Source: Zeus faber
Lineage: Eukaryota; Chordata; Actinopteri; Zeiformes; Zeidae
Direction of reading: 5' to 3'
Assembly: GCA_960531495.1 (NCBI GenBank)
Contig: OY482864.1
Span: 8,725,644 to 8,789,643, forward strand
Length of the DNA: 64,000 bases
A model generated the notes under the pieces. It was not told where the DNA came from and searched no databases. It worked only from the letters and a program-made list of their open reading frames with translations. The stretch's first letter is position 1; every line of letters begins with the position of its first letter. Shown here piece after piece: positions 45,496-55,698 of the stretch. The position numbers and the translations under genes are program-made.

Positions 45496-47097
45496 CAGTG
45501 GGGCAAAAAAGTATTTAGTCAGCCACCAATTGTGCAAGTTCTCCCACTTAACAAGATGAGAGAGGCCTGTAATTTTCATCATAGGTACACTTCGACTATG
45601 AGAGACAGAATGGAGGAAAGAATCCAGGAAATTACATTGTAAGATTTTTAATGAATTCATTGGTAAATTCCTCTGTAAAATAAGTATTTGGTCACCTACA
45701 AACAAGCAAGATTTCTGGCTTTCACAGACCTGTAACTTTTTCTTTAAGAGGCTCCTCTGTCCTCCACTCATTACCTGTATTAATGGCACCTGTTTGAACT
45801 CGTTATCAGTATAAAAGACACCTGTCCACAACCTCAAACAGTCACACTCCAAACTCCACTATGGCCAAGACCAAAGAGTTGTCAAAGAACACCAGAAACA
45901 AAATTGTAGACCTGCACCAGGCTGGGAAGACTGAATCTGCAATAGGTAAGCAGCTTGTTGTGAAGAAATCAACTGTGGGAGCAATTATTAGAAAATGGAA
46001 GACATACAAGACCACTGATAATCTCCCTCGATCTGGGGCTCCACACAAGATCTCACCCCGTGGGGTCAAAATGATCACAAGAACGGTGAACAAACATCCC
46101 AGAACCACACGGGGGGTCCTAGTGAATGACCGGCAGAGAGCTGGGACCAAAGTAACAAAGGCTACCATCAGTAACACACTACGCCGCCAGGGACTCAAAT
46201 CCTGCAGTGCCAGACGTGTCCCCCTGCTTAAGCCAGTACATGTCCAGGCCCGTCTGAAGTTTGCTAGAGAGCATTTGGATGATCCAGCAGAGGATTGGGA
46301 GAATGTCATATGGTCAGATGAAACCAAAATATAACTTTTTGGTAAAAACTCAACTTGTCGTGTTTGGAGGAGAAAGAAAGCTGAGTTGCATCCAAAGAAC
46401 ACCATACCTACTGTGAAGCATGGGGGTGGAAACATGATGCTTTGGGGCTGTTTTTCTGCTAAGGGACCAGGACGACTGATCTGTGTAAAGGAGAGAATGA
46501 ATGGGGCCATGTATTGTGAGATTTTGAGTGACAACCTCCTTCCATCAGCAAGGGCATTGAAGATGAAACGTGGCTGGATCTTTCAGCATGACAATGATCC
46601 CAAACACACCACCCGGGCAAAGAAGGAGTGGCTTCGTAAGAAGCATTTCAAGGTCCTGGAGTAGCCTAGCCAGTCTCCAGACCTCAACCCCATAGAAAAT
46701 CTTTGGAGGGAGTTGAAAGTCCGTGTTGCCCAGCGACAGCCCCATAACATCACTGCTCTAGAGGAGATCTGCATGGAGGAATGGGCCAAAATACCAGCAA
46801 CAGTGTGTGAAAACCTTGTGAAGACTTACAGAAAACGTTTGACCTCTGTCATTGCAAACAAAGGGTATATAACAAAGTATTGAGATGAACTTTTGTTATT
46901 GACCAAATACTTATTTTCCACCATAATTTGCAAATAAATTCTTTAAAAATCAGACTGTGATTTTCTGGATTTTTTTTTCTCATTTTGTCTCTCATAGTTG
47001 AGGTATACCTATGATGAAAATAACAGGCCTCTCTCATCTTTTTAAGTGGGAGAACTTGCACAATTGGTGGCTGACTAAATACCTTTTTGCCCCACTG
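45496..47097 (+). mobile_element. Tc1/mariner transposon, full length
   Basis: 1602 bp with terminal inverted repeats beginning CAGTGGGGCAAAAAAGTATT (left) and the matching end ...TTTTTGCCCCACTG (right), flanked by the TA target duplication (45,494-45,495 and 47,098-47,099). The subterminal parts are also inverted copies (GAGAGAGGCCTGT on both sides). Contains one transposase pseudogene. A typical fish Tc1 family. Confidence 0.95.
45861..46883 (+). pseudogene. Tc1 transposase, two stop codons
   Basis: ATG at 45,861 ([12 protein letters not shown]) with a stop at 46,881, about 340 codons, the usual Tc1 length. The N-terminal paired-like helix-turn-helix ([18 protein letters not shown]), the GRPR-like hook ([10 protein letters not shown]) and the DDE catalytic residues in [16 protein letters not shown] and [11 protein letters not shown] are all visible. 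TAA at 46,332-46,334 follows the first catalytic motif, and TAG at 46,662-46,664 replaces the Trp before PSQSPDLNP. Both are single-base changes, so the copy is inactive but not old. Confidence 0.95.
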
Positions 47098-47130
47098 TAT
47101 GTGACAAATAAAAATCTTGAATCTTGAATT

Positions 47131-48443
47131 GGGTGGTGAGATGCTCTGCTCCTGTGTCAGGGCCTTGCGCTTATCGCTGACTGTCCTTGTGCTGTTCCCA
47201 TGTTCGGCTACTGTCGGCTGGATAATAGCGAAGGCTAGATTGTTTATTAGCAAAGCTTGGCCGGTTTGGTTTAAAGTGCCAGCAAGTTGTAGACGCCCGA
47301 TCGTAGCCAGAACAGATGAAAGTTGTCAACAAAGTTCAGCTTGTATAGGTAGCACACAATTGTTAGCCATGTGTTGAGTCCAAGCAGTCTGCTAAATAGT
47401 TCAGATCTCTGTCTGGCAGGGGGCAGGGGGCCACTAACATAGACATCTACGTGTAGAGCGCTTAGCAGCTGAAAAAGCTCGGAGAAGTCACTTTTCAGTA
47501 ATTCCGACTCCTTCCGTCCGACTGTGTCACCAGTTCCAATGTGTAGAATGATCTTATTGACACTTTTGTAATTAGCCAAAATTTGTGGGATCTTTGCTGC
47601 TATGTATGAGGCCAGTTAATGTGGAAAACAACATGTCATGGTGTTTTTGCCGATCTTTAAATGCTTCATTGTCGAGTCACCAATAAAGTTCAAGTTCAAG
47701 TTCAAGAGGTTATTTGTCACATACATATACATAAGGTCATACATATATGCAGTGAAATGTCATGGCACCCGGTGATTACGCACAATAAGCTTTATAAGCT
47801 GTAAAAATACTGAAATGTGCGTAATCGACACAAGGTGCTCACGCAGAGAGTGTTGTTATTTGCTCTGATGGGCCATCAACATTACCTTGTTGTGGTGTTT
47901 GGGGTCCAGGCCTGCTGCTGGCAGTAGCTTGCTGTGTTGCAGCTTGGGTAACATTAGCTGGTCGCGTATTCTTCGTGTGACCACTCCCCCCTCCATGGTA
48001 TCGGGGTGTTGTGGGTACACTATCTTGTATTTGCTCAAATCTATTTTCTAGGCTCATCAGTGGAAAAATTAGTGCTTTGACAGCGGCAACTTTTTTCTAA
48101 ATTTTTGTTTCATGGCGGCCCCCGGCAGCTGTCCATTACTATCAGTTTGTAGTTTTGCTTGCTGTCTTGTGTTGCCAAGTCGCTTATCTTGGGCTGTTTC
48201 ATGGCTGCTAGTCAGCGAAGGCCATCCAGTCGCTGAGCTAATCTCAGATTGCGAGGGACCATTGCATGTGTTAGCTTCATGAATTTCAGGAATTGTGATT
48301 GTCATCAGAGGCTTTCTCAGGTAAGCAGCCTCGTTATCTTGCTTGTAAGTTGTTTTGCTTGGCAGAACACCCGGCAGAGTGAGCCCAGCTGTGTTGTGGG
48401 ACGGGCAAGGCCTGGTAGCATTGTCTAGCTTAGCAGTACTCAC
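47131..48443 (-). pseudogene. L2-like LINE ORF1 with SGNH esterase block
   Basis: Reads on the minus strand from about 48,443 (MSTAKLDNATRPC) through a Gln/Thr/Pro-rich part (48,057-47,839) to an esterase segment at 47,579-47,271 with IILHIGTGDT (block III with Asn changed to Gly), VYVSGPLPP and VDNFHLFW. The DGVH block expected next is missing. Stops and frame changes divide it. The 47,689-47,775 small repeat sits inside it. Confidence 0.65.
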
Positions 48444-49202
48444 GTTAGCTCGGTTGACTGAATCCTTCAGATTTAATACTGTTGTTTCAAGTAGTCTCGA
48501 AAGCTTCGATTCGCCCGGTCCAATTTACCGTGGCGCTGTGGGCTGCCTCAAAATCCACCCCGAGTAATCTCATGGGTCCTACGCAGAGCGGCAGCCCCCC
48601 TGGTGCGTCCGTCCTTCCCTTCCACCGCCCAAAGAACTTGACCGAGGTCTTCGCCAGATTTAGCTCGGCGCCAGACACTCGGCCAAACTCCTGGAAGATC
48701 TCCAAGGAGCGGAGCAGGCAGGCATCACTGTCCAGCAGCAGGGTGGTGTCATCCGCATACTGGGACAGCTTTACCCTAAGGCCGCCGCTGCCTGGCACCA
48801 GCAGTCCCCTCACACCCGGGTCAGCCCGAATGGCCGCCGCCAGGGGCTCCACCAGCAGCCGCCAGTTATTAAGGTCAGAGGCATCGCCCTTCTTGAAAAG
48901 AAGGGAGATCACCCCCCCAGCCATCGACCCTCCAAGAGCCCCCGCTCGGAGGACCTCGGTCAGCACCTCTAGCACCACCGGACCGAGCACACCCCAAAAC
49001 TTGAGATAGAACTCGGCCGGCAGGCCGTCGATGCCCGGGACCTTTCGCTTTCCCATACGATCCGCCCGATGTTGAAAAACGCCGGGGGGTGGGCCAAACC
49101 CCCCACCCCCGCCGCGTCCTGCCCCAGGAGGACCTGATACTGGCGCTTACCTGTCCAGATGCCGTTGCTGTCCCTCAGGCGCCTCGGGGACGTCAGCACC
49201 TC

Positions 49203-49413
49203 AGCTGGGGATGGTAGCTCAGGAGGTAGAGCTGGTTGTCTAGTAATCTAAACGTTGCTGGTTCGATCCCAGGCTCCCCCTGCTAGCAAGCTGTAGTGTC
49301 CTTGAGCAAGACACTTAACCCCTAATTGCTCCTGATGGCTGCGTCCGTCGATGTTTGAATAATTGTAAGTCGCTTTGGATAAAAGCGTCTGCTAAATGTA
49401 ATGTAATGTAATG
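49203..49413 (+). mobile_element. tRNA-headed SINE in LINE D, with 9-bp target duplication
   Basis: 211 bp. The head has TAGCTCAGGAGGTAGAGC (A-box region) and GGTTCGATCCC (perfect B-box). The body has CCTTGAGCAAGACACTTAAC; the tail ends GCGTCTGCTAAATG and short (TAATG) repeats. CAGCACCTC is duplicated at 49,194-49,202 and 49,414-49,422. LINE E has this sequence once (about 56,824), giving the empty site. The youngest-looking of the three SINE copies. Confidence 0.97.
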
Positions 49414-49910
49414 CAGCACCTCCGCGTACCTCCCCAGGAAGGCCGCCACAGCCTGGTCCGACACGTACGGATTGTACATGTGGACCGTCACCACCCGAAA
49501 GTTCGGTCTGTCAAGGCTTTGCAGGTTGAAGAGGGAGACTGGCCTTGCTCCCGCTTGCCGCCGGCTCTCCTCCAGGGCCCTGTCGCACACATGCTGTCCC
49601 AGGAAGGTGACATCGAAGCTCCTCTCTGCGTTGTTGGTCTGCAGGCAGAGTAGGTCCTCCACCTTCAGCTTCAGGGCCCCAAGCAGGACAGCCCTCCCAA
49701 ACAGCTCCCTGGTCATCATGGGCTCCTTCTCCTCCTTCCACTGGTACCGTAGCGTAGCCCTCAGCCACGCCCTCGGGACCGATTGTGAGGCTCCAGCCTG
49801 CGCCATGTTGCAGCTGTGATGTGTTGTCTCTCCAAAGGCGAAAAAGCTCCCTTCCACAAGACACTTGACTCCCCAGGCAGGTTTCACCATTGATTTCTGA
49901 AGGTGTAATA

Positions 49911-49948
49911 CACCTTCATGATCATTGTCTCCCCTCCCGGGTAAGTAT
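49911..49948 (-). other. U1 snRNA-like 5' head of LINE D
   Basis: The minus strand reads ATACTTACC, then CGGG, AGGGGAGA, CAA, TGATCA, T, GAAGGTG. Human U1 reads ATACTTACC, TGGC, AGGGGAGA, TACCA, TGATCA, C, GAAGGTG. Two bases (C, G) separate it from the U5 flank. Confidence 0.85.
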
Positions 49949-49950
49949 CG

Positions 49951-49999
49951 TTAGTAAAAGGCGAAAGGCTTATTCGGGCTGAAGAGAAACCAGAGCAAT
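49951..49999 (-). pseudogene. U5 snRNA 5' part before LINE D
   Basis: Minus strand: ATTGCTCTGGTTTCTCTTCAG, linker, CGCCTTTTACTAA, then the LINE 5' end. Same break point as at 57,362. Confidence 0.9.
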
Positions 50000-50263
50000 T
50001 AATAAGATTGAAATGGGTGTTGGTGCCGAATGACGGCCCTGCCTTTTGGCTAGGTGCAGAGCGACTGAAAGGTCTTACATTGACTAGCAGTCCACGCCAC
50101 CCTTTAACCATCGATTCCAAATCAGAACAATGAATGGGTGTCACTTATTATGTACAGACAGACTGAGGGAAAGTTTTCTCTGGGATTAAAACAGCAGCAC
50201 TACTGTGACAGCCTGCTCCGCATTTGCCTGAAAAGTGGATGGATCATGAACATACTATTCCAC

Positions 50264-50335
50264 CTCCCCGTCGGGGAATTGAACCCCGGTCTCCTGCGTA
50301 ACAAGCAGGGAAACTTGCCACAATACTAACGAGGA
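50264..50335 (-). pseudogene. tRNA-Asp-derived gene with anticodon GTT
   Basis: 72 bases. The anticodon loop reads TTGTTAC, giving anticodon GTT (asparagine codons) by a C36-to-T change. The D arm carries A14-to-T and A24-to-T plus a further D-loop change (GGCAA). These break a D-stem pair and the 8-14 contact, and weaken the A box. Probably not a working tRNA. Confidence 0.75.
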
Positions 50336-50916
50336 TACGCCGGGTGAATATTCACAGAGCAAAGTTAAAAAATATCTTTTGTCACAAGGAAAACGTATCT
50401 GCAGACAGATGGTTACGGTAAGCCTAATTTAGCTGGACAAATGAAATGGGCCCATGTATGTCCTAGGCCAGGGATGGGCTAATATTTTGGTTCAAGGGCC
50501 GGTTACAGTTTTGAAGACCATGTGAGAGGCCACATTCAAGTTTATTCAAGTTTCCTTTCGGCTTTTTGGCTCATCAAATGAGGAAGAAGCTTCAAAATGG
50601 GACTTGACTGTAGGACATGTTTTGAGCAGAAACTGGCACACAGAATTAAAATCGCTTTAGAGATACGACAACCGTACAAAATGTAGGTGGAACGATTTAA
50701 CTGGCTTGGGGACAACCCGCTGGTTTGCAGACCATGGCTTTAAACATTCACTTTAAAATTAAAGGAAATTCACACTCTGTATTGTTCACTCGTATTCCTG
50801 TATCCGAATTACTGCGTGGAGGTGTGGGTAACATGTACAAAAAAAGAGCCATGCAGGACTGACTAACAGTTTTACGCTTTTACTGCGAGCGAGGCAGATA
50901 TCTTAGTGTTAAGCAC

Positions 50917-50928
50917 TCTGTGATTTAC
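50917..50928 (-). promoter_or_regulatory. Candidate U5 3' box
   Basis: Minus strand GTAAATCACAGA, starting about 15 bases after the U5 3' end. It resembles the vertebrate snRNA 3' box (GTTT, A-rich, ending AGA) that directs 3' processing. The same sequence follows every U5 of the fresh array at the same distance. Inference from position and partial match. Confidence 0.45.
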
Positions 50929-50942
50929 TTATACAATGTTGT

Positions 50943-51062
50943 TGGGCTTCACCAGTTGGAAAAGCCTACCAAAAATTGGCGAAACTCTTAGTTGTCCCTC
51001 TCCACGGAAGTCTTTAGTAAAAGGCGAAAGGCTTATTCGGGCTGAAGAGAAACCAGAGTAAT
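50943..51062 (-). ncRNA. U5 snRNA, full length (variant a)
   Basis: U5 is the core RNA of the U5 snRNP; its loop 1 aligns exons during splicing. Minus strand in order: 5' ATTACTCTGGTTTCTCTTC, stem, invariant loop 1 CGCCTTTTACTAAAGA, TTCCGTGGAGAGGGACAAC, Sm site AATTTTTGG, and a 3' stem-loop (GGCTT ... AAGCC). Length about 120 bases, close to human U5. A 3'-box-like GTAAATCACAGA follows. A plausible functional gene; ends set by homology. Confidence 0.9.
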
Positions 51063-51359
51063 TAATAAGATTGATGCAAATGATGGAAATGGGTGTTGGT
51101 GCCGTCGCCTATCAGAATGACGGTCCTGCTTTTTGGCTCGGTGCAGAGCGACTGAAAGGTCTTACATTGACTAGCAGTCCACGCCACCCTTTAACCATCG
51201 ATTCCAAATCAGAACAATGAATGGGTGTCATTTATTATGTACAGACAGACTGAGGGAAAGTTTTCCCTGGGATCAAAACAGCAGCACTACTGTGACAGCC
51301 TGCTCCGCATTTCCCTGAAAACCCTTAGACGTGGATGGATCATCAACATACTATTCCAG

Positions 51360-51431
51360 CTCCCCGTCGGGGAATTGAACCCCGGTCTCCTGCGTGACAA
51401 GCAGGGAAACTGGCCACAATACTAACGAGGA
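51360..51431 (-). tRNA. tRNA-Asp(GTC), class II D arm
   Basis: 72-base cloverleaf with anticodon GTC and perfect acceptor, anticodon and T stems. The D arm has T instead of A at positions 14 and 24 (GTATTGTGG ... GTTT), which removes the conserved A14 and one D-stem pair and alters the A box. May be inactive. Confidence 0.7.
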
Positions 51432-52038
51432 TACGCCGGGTGAATATTCACAGAGCAAAGTTAAAAAATATCTTTTGTCACAAGGAAAACGTATCTGCAG
51501 ACAGATGGTTACGGTAAGCCTAATTTAGCTGGACAAATGAAATGGGCCCATGTATGTCCTAGGCCAGGGATGGGCGAATATTTTGGTTCAAGGGCCGGTT
51601 ACAGTTTTGAAGACCATGTGAGAGGCCACATTCAAGTTTATTCAAGTTTCCTTTCGGCTTTTTGGCTCATCAAATGAGGAAGAAGCTTCAAAATGGGACT
51701 TAACTGTAGGACATGTTTTGAGCAGAAACTGGCACACAGAATTAAAATCGCTTTAGAGATACGACAACCGTACAAAATGTAGGTGGAACGATTTAACTGG
51801 CTTGGGGACAACCCGCTGGTTTGCAGACCATAGCTTTAAACATTCACTTTAAAATTAAAGGAAATTCACACTCTGTATTGTTCACTCGTATTCCTGTATC
51901 CGAATTACTGCGTGGAGGTATGGGTAACATGTACAAAAAAAGAGCCATGCAGGACTGACTAACAGTTTTACGCTTTTACTGCGAGCGAGGCAGATATCTT
52001 AGTGTTAAGCACTCTGTGATTTACTTATACAATGTTGT

Positions 52039-52131
52039 TGGGCTTCACCAGTTGGAAAAGCCTACCAAAGATTGGCGAAACTCTTTGTTGTCCCTCTCCA
52101 CGGAAGTCTTTAGTAAAAGGCGGTTTATGTG
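52039..52131 (-). pseudogene. U5 snRNA 3' part, interrupted by LINE E
   Basis: 3' stem-loop, Sm region reading AATCTTTGG (one C disrupts the U run), GTGGAGAGGGACAAC and loop 1 through GCCTTTTACTAAAGA. The LINE E 3' end begins at 52,132. Confidence 0.9.
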
Positions 52132-52232
52132 GTTTTTATTCACAACATAATCAAAACATACAATCAATCAAGGCATAGAAGGACAACTGTCCAACAAATC
52201 TTTGCGGGTAACAATTCACACGATCCCAAACA

Positions 52233-55200
52233 CTACACCAAGCCCAAACCCCCTTTCCACCTCTCTAGGGCCGCGTGCTGTCCCCATCTCCCCATGTCTG
52301 CCCTGATCCTCCCTCTCACCTCCCCCTCCACCCTCCTTATGACCCCCTCCACCCCACAGTCCCTCCCGAGCCTGATGAGGTCCTGCCTGGCCACCCACAA
52401 TCCCTTCTTGAAGAGGCTTATGAGCAGCAAGAGCAGGAAACCTTCCCTCCTGTTCCCCCCTCTACCCACCCCCCTCTCCACACTGGTCCAGGTCAGGTTG
52501 AACCCTCTCCTCACCCTCCTTAGTAGCGCCCCCGCCCTCGCCCACACCACCCCTGCGAAAGGGCAGTCCCACATGACATGAGCGATGGTTTCCTCCTCCG
52601 AGCACGCGACTCGGGGGCACCCAGGGGATGTCGCCAAGTCCCGCCGGTACAAGGTGGTACGTACCGGCAGTGCTTTCTGGAGGCATGACCAGTTCAGGTC
52701 CTTGAGCCCGTTATCCAGGCCGGGAGGCTGGACCGCCAGCCAGACTGCCGCCGGAATCCCTACGGCAGCCGGTGCGGTCACCCCCCGCCTCGTCTCGGCG
52801 TAGAGCCTCCTCTGGTCCAGCCCCAAACCCCCCTCCCAAGCCTGGGGGTGAGCCCGAAGCCACTTCGCCGCATGGCCATAGTGCCATGGCATCTGCTCTG
52901 ACCGGGGCCCCAAGTTGCCCAAAGGCCCCATCACCCTCCTCGCCTGGTAGGAGAAATACAGCCGGAGGAAGTGTCCCGATGGGTGGACCACCGGAGAGGA
53001 CAGCTCCCTCAACAAAAAGGATACAAAATAACCGTCCAGCTTTAGTGGGAGGTGAGGCACGCCCCTTCCGCCCTCCCCGATCGGCGCGTACATCCGGGCC
53101 CTCGCCGCATACTCGCACCGGCCTCCCCACACGAATCCGAACACGAGCCGCGTGAGGGGCGCCCGCATGCTTGCCGGCATCGGGAAGACGTATGACAAGT
53201 ACAGTAGGGACGGCAACACGTCTGCCTTCAAAACCAGCACCTTGCCCGTAAGGGTCAGTGTCCTGGATTTCCAGAGGGCGACTTTCCTCTGGACAGCTTC
53301 TATTCGCCCGGTCCAATTTACCGTGGCGCTGTGGGCTGCCTCAAAATCCACCCCGAGTAATCTCAGGGGTCCTACGCAGAGCGGCAGCCCCCCTGGTGCG
53401 TCCGTCCTTCCCTTCCACCGCCCAAAGAACTTGACCGAGGTCTTCGCCAGATTTAGCTCGGCGCCAGACACTCGGCCAAACTCCTGGAAGATCTCCAAGG
53501 AGCGGAGCAGGCAGGCATCGCTGTCCAGCAGCAGGGTGGTGTCATCCGCATACTGGGACAGCTTTACCCTAAGGCCGCCGCTGCCTGGCACCAGCAGTCC
53601 CCTCACACCCGGGTCAGCCCGAATGGCCGCCGCCAGGGGCTCCATGTAAAGGATGTAGAGCAGGGGTGAAAGCGGACACCCCTGTCTTACCCCTGCGTGC
53701 AACCCAAAAGGTTCCCCTAGGTGCCCGTTAACACAAACCGTGCTCCCCACGGCCGCGTACAACGTACGCAGCCACCCAACGAACAGCTTCCCTAAACCTA
53801 CTCTCTCTAAGACTCTAAACATAAAGCCCCAGTGAACCCTATCGAAAGCTTTGGCCTGATCGAGGCCTACCACCATTAGGGGTAGCCCTCTATCTTCCAC
53901 CCAAGCGATAGCGTCTCTGATGAGCTGGAGGTTCCACCTCACAGAGCGCCCAGCCACTCCACACGTCTGGTCCACATGGACCGCATCCGGGAGGACTGTG
54001 CGCAGACGGTCAGCGAGGACCTTAGCTAGAAGCTTGTAGTCCACACACAGCATGGTCAATGGCCGCCAGTTATTAAGGTCAGAGGCATCGCCCTTCTTGA
54101 AAAGAAGGGAGATCACCCCCCTAGCCATCGACCCTCCAAGAGCCCCTGCGCGGAGGACCTCGGTCAGCACCTCTAACACCACTGGACCGAGCGCACCCCA
54201 AAACTTGAGGTAGAACTCGGCCGGCAGGCCGTCGATGCCCGGGACCTTTCGCTTTCCCATCCTTCGAAGGGCACCCTCAAGCTCCTCCAGAGTGAGGGGG
54301 GTCTCCAAAGCTTCTGCCAGGTCAGGCGGCACCCGCCGGGCAACCCTCTCTAAGAAGGCTTCTTCCCGGGTCTCATCCACCACCCTTTCACAGAAGAAGG
54401 AGCGATAGTGGTCCGTGGCGACCCTCACCATTGCATCCGCTTCTGTCACCACCTGTCCCTGACTGTCCCTGACCCCCGTGAACACCTGCCGCGCCTTCTC
54501 GGTCCTAACCGAGCCGAAGAAAGCCGCCGAGCACGTCTCATTGCTCTCTGCGAACTCCCGACGCGACCGCAGCAGGTACGCACGGGCCCTACTCTCATAG
54601 ACTCCCCTAAGCTGCGCTTTAAGGGTGTCACAAGCCCGCTGGTCTACAGTGCCACCGAGGTTCCCCACGGCATACTCGAGCTCGAGGAGGCGTTGCAGGC
54701 GGAGCACCTCCCTCTTCGCCTGCTTCGCCTTCCTTTTGCTGTACCTGATGGCGTGGGCTTTAATCCTCTCCTTTGCCACTTCCCACCACTCTACCACTCC
54801 GGCACATAGAGGCCTGAGCCCCTCGAGACCCCGGAAAACCCCGGCGAAGCTGGCATCGAACTCGTCCTCCTCGAGGATACTCGGATTTAACTTCCAGTAC
54901 CCCAGACCGAAGACCGGGGCACAGGACCGGACCCGGAGGAGGACCCCATCGTGGTCCGAGAAAAAGACGGGGAGCACCCGCCCAGACAGCACGCCCAAGG
55001 ACCTTGAAAGAAAGACATAGTCCAGCCTCCTCGCACTCCCCTGGGTGTTTCGCCATGTGGGACCATCCAGTCGCGGGGTGACCACCCTCCCCCCGTCCAC
55101 CAGCCCGTGCCCCGCCATGAAACCCTTGACAAAAACCCCGCTCGTGTCCCTCCCTATATCTAAGGTAAAATCCCCCCCAATGATCACCTGTCTGTTGGTG

Positions 55201-55594
55201 GCCAGGTGTGGTCCCAGACCGGCCACCGTCTCCCTCCTCTCCCTCGTTCCCTGCGGCCCATAAAAAACAAAGACCCTCAAACAAAGACCCCTGTATGTGA
55301 TGTCCGCTCCCAGCACCCTCCCCTGCTCCACAACATACACCCCCTCTACCCTCACCCCCCTGTCCCCGAAAAGAATACCCACCCCTGAACTGTGAACCCC
55401 CCCCACACTCCAGACTGACCCCCCCTTGTCCCACTCCCTCGCAAAAATTCCCACGTCCCTCTCATCCCTCAATGAACCTCTTGCAGAAAACAAATTGTGC
55501 ACCCCAAACCCCCAACAAAATCAAAGACTGCCCTCCTCTTAACTGAGTTCCTCATCCCCCGTGCATTGATTGTGACGACCCCCAGACAATTCAT
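52233..55594 (-). pseudogene. LINE E ORF2: AP-endonuclease, reverse transcriptase, C-terminal zinc motif
   Basis: ATG at 55,594 (MNCLGVVTINARGMRNS). A 1-base deletion at about 55,472 (compare copies A and B, HLRDERD) shifts the frame after 41 codons; from 55,502 a single 1089-codon frame runs to the end. Endonuclease: GGVHSSGVGILF, then GGDFTLD at about 55,164, where A and B have the catalytic GDFN, so the Asn is now Thr; SDHDG is intact. RT: LLFKKGDASDLNNWRPL, DQAKAFDRVHW, RQGCPLSPLLY and YADD (53,541-53,552) are intact. C-terminal CPRVAC ... HVMWDC zinc-like motif. About 1120 residues if unshifted. Confidence 0.93.
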
Positions 55595-55698
55595 TTAACA
55601 CAGGTGATGAAAACCAAAATCGTGCCCTGAAAATCCTCCGACCCAAAAAACGCAAAAAAGAACGATACCCCCATCTAAACACGTCAGCGACCCCACCA

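Larger units (their letters stand above)
45452..47130 (+). repeat. Small repeat split by Tc1 (inverted copy at 47,689-47,775)
   Basis: ACATTTCACTGCATATATG ... GTATATGTA before the Tc1 and TGTGACAAATAAAAATC with TTGAATC repeats after it form one roughly 85-bp element. A second copy, in inverse orientation and not interrupted, lies at 47,689-47,775. The intact copy serves as an empty-site reference for the Tc1 insertion. Confidence 0.75.
41500..48503 (-). mobile_element. Second L2-like LINE, minus strand, split by Tc1
   Basis: Read 5' to 3' on the minus strand: ORF1 with esterase block (48,443-47,271), Tc1 insertion (45,496-47,097), Pro-rich linker and 36-bp minisatellite (45,480-44,276), ORF2 endonuclease (44,246-43,350), reverse transcriptase remnants (about 43,100-42,300) and the C-terminal block ending at 41,594. 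Decayed throughout. Its 5' edge abuts LINE fragment D at about 48,503; its 3' end is near 41,500. Confidence 0.7.
48504..49950 (-). mobile_element. Tx1-like LINE copy D, rearranged, with SINE
   Basis: The 5' end is complete: U1-like head (49,911-49,948) next to U5 at 49,951. Then ORF1 from ATG 49,806, split by a SINE (49,203-49,413). Two deletions follow relative to copy E: at 49,056 ORF1 jumps into ORF2 (about 2.4 kb lost), and at about 48,853 about 0.4 kb of RT is lost. The element is cut at 48,504 within RT, where it meets the L2-like LINE. The 3' junction with U5 is missing. Confidence 0.85.
49951..52131 (-). repeat. Two U5/tRNA-Asp array units between LINE D and LINE E
   Basis: Units of about 1.09 kb bounded by U5 half-genes: one full U5 (50,943-51,062) in the middle and two tRNA genes (50,264 and 51,360). 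Nearly identical to the 57.4-64 kb units, so D, E and the right-hand array share a recent history. Confidence 0.95.
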
